A stretch of 64,000 nt of DNA from NCBI GenBank assembly GCA_040437565.1, contig JBDOQK010000008.1, positions 434,001 to 498,000 of the forward strand, written 5' to 3'. Below are positions 1 through 11,535 of the stretch, piece after piece. Positions within the stretch are counted from its first letter, which is position 1, and each line of letters begins with the position of its first letter. Source of the stretch: Albugo candida. Taxonomy: Eukaryota > Oomycota > Peronosporomycetes > Albuginales. The position numbers and the translations under genes were made by a program. The notes under the pieces were generated by a model, which ran no database searches, was not told the origin of the DNA, and worked only from the letters and a program-made list of their open reading frames with translations.

Positions 1-220
1 TTGCGGATGGATACACGCGCAGTCAATCGCACGATAGTGAGCGCTCTCCATAAGTATCAAAACAGTATCTGATACCATGAGGCAATATCTGATTCGCAGT
101 TAATAGCGATCGCATGCTTCCATGCAATAATGAAAATAGACTCTGGGCAATGTCCTAATTAACGCTATTATAGAATTCGCAATACACCAACAGACACAAC
201 CTTTTCATTGCATTGATTCG

Positions 221-2568
221 ATGAACCAGTATCCAGAGATATCCTCTGATAAAAGTTCCATTCAGAGACAATCAGCGAAGCAATTAGAAGCGTTGCTTTT
301 AAACTCCAAAGGCGCTGAGAAAAACGATCTTCAAAATGAGACTTGCATTTTAGATGCCGACTTTCTGATTGCGCAAGCAGGAAACTACGATCTAAACGCC
401 ACGAAAGAGGTTTGCTTGCTTCTACTCTCCTCAGCATAATTGCTCACATATTGTATCAGCTAATTCTTCGCGAAGTTGGAATAACAGACATTGATCCGCA
501 TTGTGCGCAAGCGCTCTTCTCCTTAGAGATACTCTCTTTATCACACAATCGTCTATCCTCTTTGGATCACTTTCACCACTTTGTCAATCTCATTGAAGTA
601 ATGCTCACTCCGATAACTATCGTGTGCTCTTGAGATATCATTTTGTTTCAGCTCAACTTAAATTTCAATCGAATTTCTTCATTGGAGCCTCTTAAGGTTG
701 TCAATTTTGCATCCTTGTCAGCTTCGATCTGCTCATTTTCATCCATAGTGCACGCAATTGGAGAAGCTCTTTGTCGCACACAATGAGGTATGAAGCCATG
801 TCGAACTGGTTGAGGCTTTGGCTAGTAGTTTCTGCAGATTACCGATCTATCTCCGATAAGATCTTTCTCCAAGCTGACGACACTTTGTGTATTTGGGAAT
901 CAATTGAGTAATCTAGAATCTGTATTACATGTTTGCCGGGCGCTACCAAAGGTGAGGAGCTGTTGGGTGCAATAGAGGATTGCTTGCTTGAGCATTTACG
1001 AAAGTCTTTAGCTGCAATCTCTCGACATTGGAGATAATCCATCCACACGACAAAATGCTCGGAATCCGGAAGAGAGCAAAGGTGCAACGCGATACAAATT
1101 CACTATCATACGAAATCTTCCTCGACTGAGACAATTGGATGGTGATTCGATCACACGACTCGATAAAGACCTTGCTGATGAAGAGGTGGAAATGCTTGGT
1201 GAATGTGATAACAATGAGTGCAGCATCCCTCCTCCACGGCCAATAACTGGTAATAAATGTCTTGCGAGCGCCCAGACTCGAAATCCAAGTGGTACGAAGG
1301 TTCGTTGGTCGATTTAACATATCCATTCATTTGTGCTTCTTGATAGCATTCGATCCCTTTTCGAGTGAAGAAATGCCACAAGGCAACGTACGCTTATTTC
1401 GCGATGAATATCTCAACAATCACCCGATTTTGCTGGGATATCTCGCTAAAAGTGCCGATGGAAGCGTAGATGAATCCATAACGGCACCTCGCCGGGAAAG
1501 CACTTTAGAGGCGTCAATGAGTGCGAGAAATGGAGCTGGCTTTGTTGAGCGAATGCGGAACGCAAACTCGGAGATGGATGATTCTAATCTACTCCAAACG
1601 GAAGAAAGGGATTTGGAGGATACGGGACGTTCCACGCCGATCTTGGATTTAGCAAACGTCAGTATGCAGACGACCCATTCTGCCGTAGATCCTTCCGACC
1701 CGAACACAACCATACGAAAGCTCGTTAATCATATTGAACGGCTCCAAGTAAGCAACCCTTTTTTACTTCATCTCATTGATCTTGATCGACAAATTGTTAG
1801 GTAAAGATTGAAAAGCTTCAAAGAGATCCTCTCAGTCATTCTTACGATCTTCTTCGAGAAGAGAACAAAAGACTTTTGCTCGAGAATCGCAATATTTCCA
1901 TTCTCCAGCATGAAATATGTCAGCTGAAAGAGCGTCCATCAACCGCACATTGCAATGGAGGCGACACAACACGGCTAAAATCGTTGGAGGTGCTGAGCAA
2001 GCTGCCAGATTTACTTTCTATCCACATTCTATATGGTTGTAGATCGAAAATGCTCAATTGCATCGAGAAATTCATCGCTTGCAGATGCTGGCAACGAATG
2101 ATCCCGGAGTGGAAAAATCCAAAACGACTCTCTCTTCCGATCAAGAGGTTCTGATAAAATTGCGTGATGTTCGTGACTTGACTCTCCACTTTAGCTGTTG
2201 CATGATTCTTCAACTTTTGATTTGGAACTCACAGAATTGATCATGCAAAATGAAGTCTCCCTGGATATAATTCGCAAGGTCTGCAATTTCCAATGAAACG
2301 ATTCACTGTACTGACGTCAAATCGATCGTAGGAAATCACCGCAACGAAAAGAGAGTGGGAAGAAGAATACCTTCAGTCGAAACCATCACGCCATATAACT
2401 CCATCAAGCATAATCCGTCCGTCGACTTCACTCGGATTCCGCGACGATAAATCCCCGACCATATCAAATCGGGTTTCCATGCTTCCAAGAAAACTAAATG
2501 ACCACCATTTAACGTCAAACGGGCCAACAATTCACCATATCCAAATGACAAAGCCGTCAGAGCATTAA
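221..2568 (+). CDS. Leucine-rich repeat / coiled-coil protein, centrosomal-type (11 exons)
   Basis: I assembled 11 exons: 221-409, 460-597, 652-696, 749-787, 838-951, 1012-1291, 1347-1747, 1801-1989, 2043-2172, 2235-2278 and 2332-2568. All junctions are GT-AG, introns are 50-62 nt, and the sum is 1806 nt (601 aa) in one open frame. Exons 2-6 encode successive leucine-rich repeats of the SDS22-like type (for example LEILSLSHNRLSSL, LNLNFNRISSLE, LTTLCVFGNQLSNLE), closed by an LRR-cap-like stretch (LPRLRQLDGDSIT). The second half is polar, with a helical heptad-like stretch (KIEKLQRDPLSHSYDLLREE and following) typical of coiled coils. N-terminal LRRs followed by coiled coil is the layout of centrosomal/ciliary proteins such as LRRCC1 and CEP72. 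Which of these it matches is not resolved. The exon 9 donor is the least certain junction. Confidence 0.7.
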
Positions 2569-2751
2569 GACACCATTTGTGCTTTTCCATTTCGATGCTA
2601 TTTTATTAGCGTGACCCACATTATAACAACCGCATCATGACTTAACTGAGCTTCTACAGTTCGATCATCTCATCAACAAGCAACCAACCAAATTTTCCAT
2701 TACCCATCGACTTGAAATTGTGAGATCTCTGCCCATTTCCTAGTCTCCAAC

Positions 2752-4731
2752 ATGGTCGTTTACAACTTCAAAAAGATCCAAAAGATCCCTTCCGCAACGG
2801 ATTTCATTGATATTGTGTTGACGCGTACACAACGAAAAACTCCGACCATTATCCATCCCACATATGCTATTTCTCGCATCCGGGCCTTCTACATGCGCAA
2901 GGTCAAATTCACGCAACAAACATGTCAAGAGAAGCTCACCCAGATCATCGACGATTTCCCCCGACTTGATGATTTGCATCCGTTTTACGCTGATTTGATC
3001 AATATCCTCTACGATCGCGACCATTACAAGCTCGCATTAGGCCAAATCAACACCGCTCGAGCGCTGATTGATACGATTGCCAAAGACTACGTCCGGATGC
3101 TCAAGTATGGTGACTCCCTGTATCGATGTAAGCAACTGAAACGTGCAGCTCTTGGTCGCATGTGCACATTGCTGAAGAAGCAAAAAGCTTCTTTGGAATA
3201 CTTGGAAGAAGTTCGAAAACATCTGTCCAGGTTACCGTCAATTGATCCCAATACGCGGACTTTGCTCATCACAGGCTTTCCAAATGTGGGCAAATCCAGC
3301 TTCATGAATAAGATTTCTCGAGCCCAAGTCGATGTGCAGCCATATGCATTTACCACCAAAGCGCTGTATGTCGGTCATTTTGACTATAAGTACCTCCGTT
3401 GGCAAGTCATTGATACCCCAGGAATTCTGGATCATTCACTGGAGGAACGCAACACGATCGAAATGCAGGCTGTTACCGCGTTAGCTCATTTGCAGGCATC
3501 CATTCTATTTTTTCTCGATATCTCTGAACAGTGTGGTTTCACTATTGACCAGCAAGTGAGCTTGTTCCATAACATTCGACCTCTATTTGCCAATAAACCG
3601 CTTCTTTTGGTCGCCAATAAAATCGATCAAATAAAGTTGGAAGAATTAGCACAAGAGCACCAAGATTTGATCCATAAAGCTGTTGAAACCACGGAAGCGA
3701 CTTTGTTCACAATGTCCAACCACAGCGAAGAGAATGTTTCCAATGTGAAAAATGTCGCTTGTGACCAACTTTTGGATCATCGTGTTGGAATGAAAATGAA
3801 GGGAAACAAAGTTGGCAATGTGTTGAATCGATTGACGGTCGCAATGCCAGTTCCTCGTGATGATGTCAAGCGCGAAGCCTCGATTCCCACCTCTGTCATC
3901 GATATGAAAGAAAATCCATCGCTCCAGAGCACTCGTGTCTCGCAAAAGGAGATCAGTGATGCAAACGGAGGTGCTGGTGTCTATTCAATGGACTTTCGCG
4001 GTCATTACAAAGGAATGCTCAAAAACGATGACTGGACCTCGGATCCAATTCCTGAAATTTGGAATGGCAAAAACATCATGGACTTTATTGATCCAGATAT
4101 ATTAAAAAAATTGGACATGCTCGAACGAGAAGAAGACGACGCCATGGAGAATGCAGCCACATCGATGGAGGACGATGACGATGGAATGGACGACTTGGAT
4201 GAAGATCAGAAGTCGCAATTGGCACAAATCAGAGAAAAGAAGGCCATTATTGTGGCACAGCATCGACAAAACAAAAATAAAAATCGGTCTAGCGTACCTC
4301 GCAAATTCCTTTCCAGACAAAGAAGCCTTTCCTCCACCAAGAAAGATCTGGAAGCTCTTGGGATCGATACGAGCAGGATGATGAATGCTGGGGAAGTAGC
4401 TGCTAAAGGAAAAGCTGTTGAGAAGAGTCGAGGACGGAAACGGCATCGTGATGACGATGATGTTGAGATGGAAGATGTCCAAGATGCTGGTAAGCGCGCA
4501 AAGCTGGTCTCCAAATCGCGAAATCGATCCCAATCACTGGTACCTCCACGTGATAAAAGCGGGTTCCGTGATGAAAGTGCTGCCCGGCAAGCGACAAATG
4601 CTGCTCGGCAATCACAACGGAAACGGAACAAGAAAGCGCAAGCCGGAGAAGCAGATCGTCGTACGGTTCCAAAGCTTGCAAAATGGCAGAATTCAGGAAA
4701 GCGGAAGCAAGGAACCACACGATCCCGTTAG
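2752..4731 (+). CDS. NOG1: Nucleolar GTP-binding protein 1 (60S ribosome biogenesis GTPase)
   Basis: Single-exon 659-aa protein, close to the usual NOG1/GTPBP4 length (about 630-650). The N-terminal 170 residues match the NOG1 helical domain, starting MVVYNFKKIQKIP. The circularly ordered OBG-type G domain shows G1 GFPNVGKS at 175-182, G3 DTPG at 221-224 and G4 NKID at 289-292. The C-terminal third is acidic, then very basic (SRGRKRHRDDDD, RKRNKKAQ), consistent with nucleolar localisation and pre-60S binding. In this family the protein joins nucleolar pre-60S particles and is released late in the cytoplasm. The gene ends about 200 bp before a convergent hypothetical gene, and its start lies 183 bp after the upstream LRR gene on the same strand. 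No anomalies were seen. Confidence 0.97.
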   Translation: MVVYNFKKIQKIPSATDFIDIVLTRTQRKTPTIIHPTYAISRIRAFYMRKVKFTQQTCQEKLTQIIDDFPRLDDLHPFYADLINILYDRDHYKLALGQINTARALIDTIAKDYVRMLKYGDSLYRCKQLKRAALGRMCTLLKKQKASLEYLEEVRKHLSRLPSIDPNTRTLLITGFPNVGKSSFMNKISRAQVDVQPYAFTTKALYVGHFDYKYLRWQVIDTPGILDHSLEERNTIEMQAVTALAHLQASILFFLDISEQCGFTIDQQVSLFHNIRPLFANKPLLLVANKIDQIKLEELAQEHQDLIHKAVETTEATLFTMSNHSEENVSNVKNVACDQLLDHRVGMKMKGNKVGNVLNRLTVAMPVPRDDVKREASIPTSVIDMKENPSLQSTRVSQKEISDANGGAGVYSMDFRGHYKGMLKNDDWTSDPIPEIWNGKNIMDFIDPDILKKLDMLEREEDDAMENAATSMEDDDDGMDDLDEDQKSQLAQIREKKAIIVAQHRQNKNKNRSSVPRKFLSRQRSLSSTKKDLEALGIDTSRMMNAGEVAAKGKAVEKSRGRKRHRDDDDVEMEDVQDAGKRAKLVSKSRNRSQSLVPPRDKSGFRDESAARQATNAARQSQRKRNKKAQAGEADRRTVPKLAKWQNSGKRKQGTTRSR

Positions 4732-4935
4732 AGACTTGTGTGTTGTATATCCATTTTGTATCTTGAATCTACATTGCTTATTGATTCTTGCAGATCAGTC
4801 GAGATCTCTCATCTATGTGTTCGGTACGTTTTGGTGCTTTGAGCTTCCCTGTCAGCTCTGGCCAACTTGACATTGCTGAAAAGCTTTAGCAGTTTTGTTG
4901 CTGCTTGCGCCATGTTTTTTTTCGCTTGGCAACGA

Positions 4936-6126
4936 TTAGTAGCCCGTCCATGTGATTCTTCCAGAGAGATGCTTTACGTATTTCTTTCGGAGGGGAGGTA
5001 GTAGATGTCGATATCGCTCGGACGGGCGTTGATGAAGTGGTTCTTTTGCTTGTAAGCGATACCAATGAGCCCTTTGATCTTTATTTTCGATATGACTTGA
5101 GCATTTGTCTCGTGATAGTTTGCTGTCGCTCATAATTGAATCAAATACCATTTTGGAAACACATTCCTCAGTCGACAACTTGCTTGAGCTTGTCACGAAT
5201 TGTAGTGTCTCATATGAAGAAGACAATCGAGGTCTCTTATTTGCTTTGACAATTGCTGGTTTTGCGTCGCAGTTGCCATCGTATCTTCTCGTGGTGCGTT
5301 CCTTTTCCATTTGACCGTTGATAACATTAAATTGGTCAAGGTTGGAACGAATAATGCTCGAAGTTGTATTGAGAGCGTAATTCGCTGCTTGCAAAACGAA
5401 GCGGTTGGAGTTGGCAGACTCATTTATTGCTAACGGATTGTCTATAATCGATTCGTCATGCAGTCTTTCACTGATTGACCTTTTTTCATCAGACTCCACA
5501 GGTGTTCCACCCTTATTATTGAGCTCCTGATCTAATACACCAAGAGTTAGGGGTCTACACACCCCACTGACCACATCATTACACGTTATGCTATGAATAA
5601 GCTTCTGCGTTTCCCCAGAGCGCCTAATCGTAACTCCAAGGTGCTTTACTGTGGCGAAACCTGGGTACCTTCCTCCGACGTATCTCACAAAAATCTTCTT
5701 TTCGCCATTGATTATCACAGCTTCTCTCATTGCACTGACTGTTAAGCGCAAAATCTGTTTGAATTCGATACCACATAAAGAACGCTTCCATTCAAAATCT
5801 TCGCACGGATATGTTGTACCATTAAATCTCTTCCGCATCAGCTTCACGCGACCCACTCTACACGTGATAAAAGATCCGCTGCCTCGGAATAGGATCATTT
5901 CGTTGCGTGAGAACCCCACTTCAGACTTCCACGTCCCGATACTGCGGGATACTGCCTCTTTCTTCTTCGCTGTTTCGTTATTTTGACAAAGTATTGTGTT
6001 TGTAGATGAATTAATCACGCTGTAACGTTCCACCTTCTCGCACCCATCATCCCTTTCATTATCGGAACTTTCATTCCGAGCCGAAATACGTGTAATCCGT
6101 CTCAATAACTCGCTTAATAACAGCAT
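4936..6126 (-). CDS. Hypothetical protein, 396 aa
   Basis: An uninterrupted frame of 396 codons from ATG at 6126 to TAG at 4936. I do not recognise a family. It is basic and Ser/Asn-rich, with a middle segment (around residues 90-180) that looks folded (SFITCRVGRVKLMRKRF, KKIFVRYVGGRYPGFATVK), a polar linker, and a basic C-terminus (RHLLPPLRKKYVKHLSG). No signal peptide or membrane segment is evident. It is divergent from the DEAH helicase gene with 134 bp between the two start codons, so the two probably share a bidirectional promoter. It is convergent with NOG1. Length and context argue that it is real, but an undetected intron cannot be excluded. Confidence 0.6.
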   Translation of the reverse strand: MLLLSELLRRITRISARNESSDNERDDGCEKVERYSVINSSTNTILCQNNETAKKKEAVSRSIGTWKSEVGFSRNEMILFRGSGSFITCRVGRVKLMRKRFNGTTYPCEDFEWKRSLCGIEFKQILRLTVSAMREAVIINGEKKIFVRYVGGRYPGFATVKHLGVTIRRSGETQKLIHSITCNDVVSGVCRPLTLGVLDQELNNKGGTPVESDEKRSISERLHDESIIDNPLAINESANSNRFVLQAANYALNTTSSIIRSNLDQFNVINGQMEKERTTRRYDGNCDAKPAIVKANKRPRLSSSYETLQFVTSSSKLSTEECVSKMVFDSIMSDSKLSRDKCSSHIENKDQRAHWYRLQAKEPLHQRPSERYRHLLPPLRKKYVKHLSGRITWTGY

Positions 6127-6260
6127 TTTGATTCTGAATCGTCCAAGTTGAAGTCAGTGATTACCTTTTTTTTTATCCAACCAAAGATCTGACTAACAAT
6201 GCATAACTACCTATACGCTTTAACGCTTCATATCTGCAACCATATCAGCTACGTGTTCCA

Positions 6261-9200
6261 ATGTCACTAATTGGAAGGAATGCACCGCCTTTAGCTGCGA
6301 AAAATTCGGGATTCCGCGTACAACTGACAGACAGCGAGTCCTGCAACCGTTCCAAATGGATCTTCACTCAAGGATACGAATTTTCTCGATCTGAAGAGCA
6401 GTACTTTCACGACAACATATTTCCTCAACTTCGATTGAGGCAAAAAACGCAGTTCCGCGCCATTTCCAAATGCGCTCCAAGGAAACAAACAGATATCATC
6501 TTGAAACAGCGTACGAAACCACGAATAGAGAGAATCCTACGTGCTTTATCTTCCTGCTACAATGAAAACGAACAGAAATCGCAGCATAACGACGCAGAAT
6601 GTTTGTATCCATCAGAGCTTTTGGAAGCCTGTCGATATGTAAATACGTTGGAAGACGCACTTTTGTTCATTGCGTTTCAAAATACAAGGGATACTCTTCC
6701 TAAATCGCTCTCTGTATCGCGTCTTATTACATTAAAACCTTTAAAAAAAGCTCTTGAAAAAGAGCGTTCTAATACAATAAAACAGGTCTCAATCACTACT
6801 TTGGATGGCTCACTGCGAATGAGAGAATGTGACACGGATACATGGCGCAAAGAAGCTATTCAAAGTCGAAAGAATCAAATGGAAGAGGTGCATTTGTCAT
6901 CCTCCAAGCAATGGACCAAGCAATTTCTACAGCAGGCGGAAGATCACGATACTGGAGAGAAGCTTCTACAGCAGAGAGAAATAGAAAGTCTGGAATTGGT
7001 GTATTTGTCGCTGAAAAGCGATTTGATGGGTCTGAAGAACGACACGAAGAAGAATAAGAAGAAAAGGAGGGAAAGGCTCAAAATTGAGATCGAAAATACA
7101 CGTTTGCAATTGCTCCAACTTGGATGGGAAAGCACGAAAACGGATGCAGCAGAAGCACAACAACAGAGAAGTCGGAAAAAAGCTGCAGAAAAGGTCGAAG
7201 AGGTTGAAATGATGCTGGGATGCTTCATGGACACTGATGATGAGGCGATTCCAGAACAGCATGAGGCCCCTATCGAAATCACTTGCCCCGATCTCGAGAT
7301 TCCTGAAAGCTGTCTCCTGAAAACCCCGCAGCTTCACCTGTCTGAATTCTGCCAAAAGCAGCATTATCGGCCTCCGGAGTACCATGAGATATCTATCAAA
7401 CCGCACGGTCGTCACCTTTACTTTATCTCCATCAAAGCTGAGCAAGTATGTGGGAAAAAACATTCCAAGCGATTTATATCGAAAAAAGGTTTTGGAGTGT
7501 GGAAAAACGAAGGCAAAACAACGGTATTCGAGTGCCGGATTGACAGTATCTCGGATGCGCAGGCGCAATTATACGCGACACAAGGATTCGCTACAGCTGT
7601 ACAAGCTAAAAACTATGTGTCTGCGTGCGCTTTATTCGCATTAGCACCTGATCTTCCTTTATACCGCGTCCTACCTCCACCATTCCGAGCAATTTGGCTT
7701 GGATTTCTCGATGCGGAAAACATGGAAACGACAATCGCACTGAAAGGGAAGAAAGAACGAATGGAATCTCTGCTGGATGAACTTTTATACACCGTTCCAG
7801 ACGAATTCCTCAGCGATTTTTACTCGCCAACAGAAGACGTTAAGGATCTGATTCCCATTGAAGACGACAAGTCTTTGGAAATTCGGAATTGGCAAGTCGA
7901 TGACTGGGATGCTGATTTATCTGGCGACTATATCGAACGGCCAGTGTGTCGAGACCCTCCTCCTGCAACACAGACAGATTGGACGGATCGGGTAGCGAGG
8001 CCTCATCACTGCTCAACAGATCGATTTCGTCGACTTAGAGACCTCGCGCTTGGAAGACTGACTTCTTCACAGCATAAAGCTCATATCAAAACACGAGAAG
8101 AGCTTCCCATCAGTCAATTTCGCTCGATAATTTTGGAGACATTGGCTCAATACGATATTATGCTTTTGTGTGGAGAAACAGGATGTGGAAAAAGTACTCA
8201 AGTTCCGCAAATGCTTTTGGAGTCTTTGCTGAAGGATACACATGCAACAGATTGTTTTCATATCGTGTGCACGCAACCACGTCGTCTTGCAGCTATGAGT
8301 TTGGCTTCTCGAGTGGCTTTGGAGCTTGGAGAGGATCCACGAACGGCTCGATTGGGATCCACAGACTCTATCTGCGGCTATCACGTTCGATTTGATCCAA
8401 GAGTACACGATCAAACGCGGCTTGTTTTTTGTACAGTTGGCATTCTTCTTCGTCAGCTGCAATCGGACTCAATCAGCTCCCACGTCACTCATCTGATAGT
8501 CGACGAAATTCACGAACGCGATGTTCAGACGGATATTCTGCTCACATTATTGAAACAGCTTCTCATCAAACAGTCCAAGTCACAGGTGTCGAGGCTCAAA
8601 GTAATTCTCATGAGCGCTACCGTCCAAGCGAGCACCTTCCAGTCGTATTTTGGAGGTGAACATGCGTGTCCAATGCTCACAGTTCCGGGCAAACTTTACG
8701 AGGTCCAAGAGCTTTTCCTAGAAGACGTGCTGGAAAAAACTGGATTCGTTGCGTTCCGAGATGTCCAGGAAGACTCTGTGGAACAGGAGGTGCAAGTACG
8801 TGTCACCGGAAAGGGAGGCAAGTCGTACACAGAAACGCATTCGTGGCAGGAAAAGATCGTATCAGCTTCTGGTGTGTGCTCGTTGAGCGGGTACAGCGAT
8901 CAAACATTACAGTCCTTACGCGATTTGGATCCATTTGATGAGATTCCGTACGAGCTGATCACGCACGTTATCGCGTATTTGGTGAGCAGCAATGACGCGA
9001 GTTTGGACACCTCTGACTCGGTCTCTATTTTGGTATTTCTGCCTGGAACACATGAGATCATGATGCTGCTCAATCTTTTGGACAATCATTCAGTTCTCAG
9101 AGACCAAATTGAGCTGATTCCATTACATTCTTCGCTTTCAGCCAAAGCCCAACAACGCGCTTTTGATGTGTCATCCCACCAGCGTCGAATTCGTGTCATT

Positions 9201-10631
9201 ATTGCGACCAATATCGCTGAAACTTCACTGACAATCCAAGATGTTCGTGTGGTAATTGACTCAGGCCGCGCCAAAGAATTGCGTCATGATCCAATTCATC
9301 GGACGAACGTGCTGGAAACTGTTTGGATCTCACAAGCCAATTGCAAACAACGTAAAGGCCGCGCTGGACGTACGAGTGCTGGACTTTGTTTGCGACTGTA
9401 TCCGTCGTACGTTATGGAATCAATGCCTTTACAGCCTGTGCCTGAGATCCAACGAACATCGCTGACGTCCTTGTGCCTCGACATCTTTGTATTAATGGGT
9501 GAGACCACGTCAACTTGCTACCAGGAATTCTTAGACCAGTGTTTGGACCCTCCTAAAGCTGGATTTGTGGCTGATGCATTGCAAGAGTTGAATGGTATTG
9601 GTGCGTTGGAAAATGTTGTGATCAATGGCGAGCCTACGGAGCGTCTTACACATCTTGGAAGATATTTAGCAGCACTTCCAATGGACGTGAAAGTGGGGAA
9701 AATGCTCGTCTTGGGCGCTGTTTTCAATGTGTACGATGCGATGGCCACGTGTGCGGCCATTTTCGAGTCAAAATCGCCTTTTTTGGCGCCATATGAAGCA
9801 CGCAAAGAAATGCAAACAAGTCAACAGAAATTTTCAACCGGTCTTAGCGACGTGCTCACACAAGCTGCAGCATTTGAGACCTGGGAGGAAGCTTTCTCAA
9901 ACTCCAAATCGGACGTGAAGGAAGCGGTATTTTGTCGGCAGCATGGGTTGGATCGATTGAGTTTGCGTACAATTGCAAAGCTGAAGACCCAATTCACATC
10001 ACTCATGGAGCGACTCGGCTTTGTCCGAGCTCCAATCCGGCATACCCGAGTCCAGAGTCACATTCCGATCCTTACAGCTTTGCTGTATGCGAGCCTTGCA
10101 CCGAATCTTGTGGTGAACGTGCCGACCGAGAAACTCGCATGGCGTGATGCTCAGCAGAATATCGCGTATATCCATCCAGCCTCTGTGAATCATGCTCGGA
10201 ACGGACACTCCAACCTGTCCCTGAGAAGCTTGCTGAAGCGTGGACTCTGCACGCTGTTTCTCACGTTCCATGTCCGACTAGAGACTTCGCGTGTGTATCT
10301 CCCGTCCACGAGCTTTGTCACACCCGTCATGCTGATTCTCTTCAGCGCTAATGTATCGCTCGATATTCAATTATCGAATGAGAAACAATCGGTGGACGTT
10401 TATCGACTCATTGTGGATGGATGGATTGCATTAGAATGTTCGCTTCGATCAGCGATGCTTTTGATGGGTATGCGTCAGGTCACACAGGAGCTTTTGGCTG
10501 AACGAATACAAAGTCCCCGACACAAGAGAGCCTCTGAGGATCATCCTGACGACGTGAAAAGCTTGGAAGCCGTCACGCGTCTCTTACAGAATGAGTACGC
10601 GTACTACTTTTCCAGCGTGGAAGACAGATAA
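6261..10631 (+). CDS. DEAH-box RNA helicase, DHX29/DHX57-like
   Basis: Single-exon 1456-aa protein. Helicase motifs are in order: motif I GETGCGKS 638-645, motif II DEIH 748-751, motif III SAT 785-787, motif V TNIAETSLTIQDV, motif VI QRKGRAGR 1030-1037, then the winged-helix/HA2/OB C-terminal region of DEAH proteins. The long N-terminus carries a UBA-like helix pair near 110-150, a charged coiled coil near 230-300 and a dsRBD-like segment near 440-480 (AQAQLYATQGFATAVQAKNY). That arrangement and length fit the DHX29/DHX57 branch rather than the spliceosomal Prp helicases. DHX29 acts on 40S subunits scanning structured 5' UTRs, and a translation role is inferred here by family. The gene is tail-to-tail with FTS/AKTIP, with only 39 bp between stop codons. 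Confidence 0.92.
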   Translation: MSLIGRNAPPLAAKNSGFRVQLTDSESCNRSKWIFTQGYEFSRSEEQYFHDNIFPQLRLRQKTQFRAISKCAPRKQTDIILKQRTKPRIERILRALSSCYNENEQKSQHNDAECLYPSELLEACRYVNTLEDALLFIAFQNTRDTLPKSLSVSRLITLKPLKKALEKERSNTIKQVSITTLDGSLRMRECDTDTWRKEAIQSRKNQMEEVHLSSSKQWTKQFLQQAEDHDTGEKLLQQREIESLELVYLSLKSDLMGLKNDTKKNKKKRRERLKIEIENTRLQLLQLGWESTKTDAAEAQQQRSRKKAAEKVEEVEMMLGCFMDTDDEAIPEQHEAPIEITCPDLEIPESCLLKTPQLHLSEFCQKQHYRPPEYHEISIKPHGRHLYFISIKAEQVCGKKHSKRFISKKGFGVWKNEGKTTVFECRIDSISDAQAQLYATQGFATAVQAKNYVSACALFALAPDLPLYRVLPPPFRAIWLGFLDAENMETTIALKGKKERMESLLDELLYTVPDEFLSDFYSPTEDVKDLIPIEDDKSLEIRNWQVDDWDADLSGDYIERPVCRDPPPATQTDWTDRVARPHHCSTDRFRRLRDLALGRLTSSQHKAHIKTREELPISQFRSIILETLAQYDIMLLCGETGCGKSTQVPQMLLESLLKDTHATDCFHIVCTQPRRLAAMSLASRVALELGEDPRTARLGSTDSICGYHVRFDPRVHDQTRLVFCTVGILLRQLQSDSISSHVTHLIVDEIHERDVQTDILLTLLKQLLIKQSKSQVSRLKVILMSATVQASTFQSYFGGEHACPMLTVPGKLYEVQELFLEDVLEKTGFVAFRDVQEDSVEQEVQVRVTGKGGKSYTETHSWQEKIVSASGVCSLSGYSDQTLQSLRDLDPFDEIPYELITHVIAYLVSSNDASLDTSDSVSILVFLPGTHEIMMLLNLLDNHSVLRDQIELIPLHSSLSAKAQQRAFDVSSHQRRIRVIIATNIAETSLTIQDVRVVIDSGRAKELRHDPIHRTNVLETVWISQANCKQRKGRAGRTSAGLCLRLYPSYVMESMPLQPVPEIQRTSLTSLCLDIFVLMGETTSTCYQEFLDQCLDPPKAGFVADALQELNGIGALENVVINGEPTERLTHLGRYLAALPMDVKVGKMLVLGAVFNVYDAMATCAAIFESKSPFLAPYEARKEMQTSQQKFSTGLSDVLTQAAAFETWEEAFSNSKSDVKEAVFCRQHGLDRLSLRTIAKLKTQFTSLMERLGFVRAPIRHTRVQSHIPILTALLYASLAPNLVVNVPTEKLAWRDAQQNIAYIHPASVNHARNGHSNLSLRSLLKRGLCTLFLTFHVRLETSRVYLPSTSFVTPVMLILFSANVSLDIQLSNEKQSVDVYRLIVDGWIALECSLRSAMLLMGMRQVTQELLAERIQSPRHKRASEDHPDDVKSLEAVTRLLQNEYAYYFSSVEDR

Positions 10632-10670
10632 TTTACACATTTCACGTGTATTCAGGTCTCTAAGACTGGT

Positions 10671-11535
10671 TTATCTACACTTTCTTCGTTGTTTTCCGAC
10701 GAATTTGGCTTGCATTCGTCCTACAAAGAGATGTAGCATGGGTTCGAGGCATTGTGTGGAAGCGTAAAATGCACGTACTTCAGACGTCTCCAAAGAAGCG
10801 AAAAATTCTTTTCGAAGGTTCTCATGCGCCGGTATTGGTCGAGTGAATCGGATAGAGGAGTTGGGTTCATCGTCAAAGACGCTTTCCAACGATCCACTAA
10901 CGCATCGTTCCACATTTGTGACATATGTCTCCAGCTCATCGTGAAATCTTCGCACAGAATCTCTTAATACAAATACAAAGTCAAAAGCAAAGGTCTTACA
11001 ACTTGAGCGCATTTGGATTTGCCACATTGTCTAAAATTTCTGGAAACTCTTTCATGTAAAAAATGCTTTTGAGAAAAGTCAACGCGGCCACCATATAATG
11101 TAATTCCGGGTCCCACTCTGGAAACTTGGCTTTAAGATCAAGTTTTCGAGTCTATGAACCGAGTCAACATCGCTTCATTCCAGCTTTAGCGATCGATACC
11201 TGAGGCGAAACGTATGGATGAAAGATTGATGAAGAGAATACGATGCTTGGGTACGTTCCCGGTCCATTATAACTGACATGCAACATCTCTCATTGCGCGA
11301 AATTCCTTGCGGCATCAAGTTGGACGTACTCGGAAGGAATCTCAATTGTAAATTTAAAAATTCCATTGCGATAGAGCCCCTGGTGAATGAATATGGTTCC
11401 ATACCAAATTCGCGAGTTATCAAAGCTCGGTAACACGTAGATTCCTGCAGGCACATGCTGTCTCAGATGCTTGTACTCAATCATAAGACCATAATCTTTC
11501 ATTGTTTGTGATCGATAACGCTGCAAAGAAGTCAT
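10671..11535 (-). CDS. FTS: FTS/AKTIP ubiquitin E2-variant protein
   Basis: Four exons on the minus strand: 11330-11535, 11200-11272, 11000-11151 and 10671-10962. The join is 723 nt, 240 aa, all GT-AG introns; the last is only 37 nt. The spliced product starts with the FTS hallmark LMIEYKHLRQHVPAGIYVLP, continues with SRIWYGTIFIHQGLYRNGIF and then FHPYVSPQTRKLDLK, where a true E2 would have its active-site Cys and HPN region. A C-terminal helical tail follows, as in metazoan AKTIP. No catalytic Cys is visible at the expected place, so it is a non-catalytic UEV-type fold. In animals FTS works with Hook proteins and FHIP to link dynein to endosomes. A similar adaptor role is inferred. Confidence 0.93.

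Noticed and set aside
4206-4718. 170-codon minus-strand frame inside NOG1
   Set aside because: A shadow of the basic, codon-biased NOG1 C-terminus; low complexity and no independent features.
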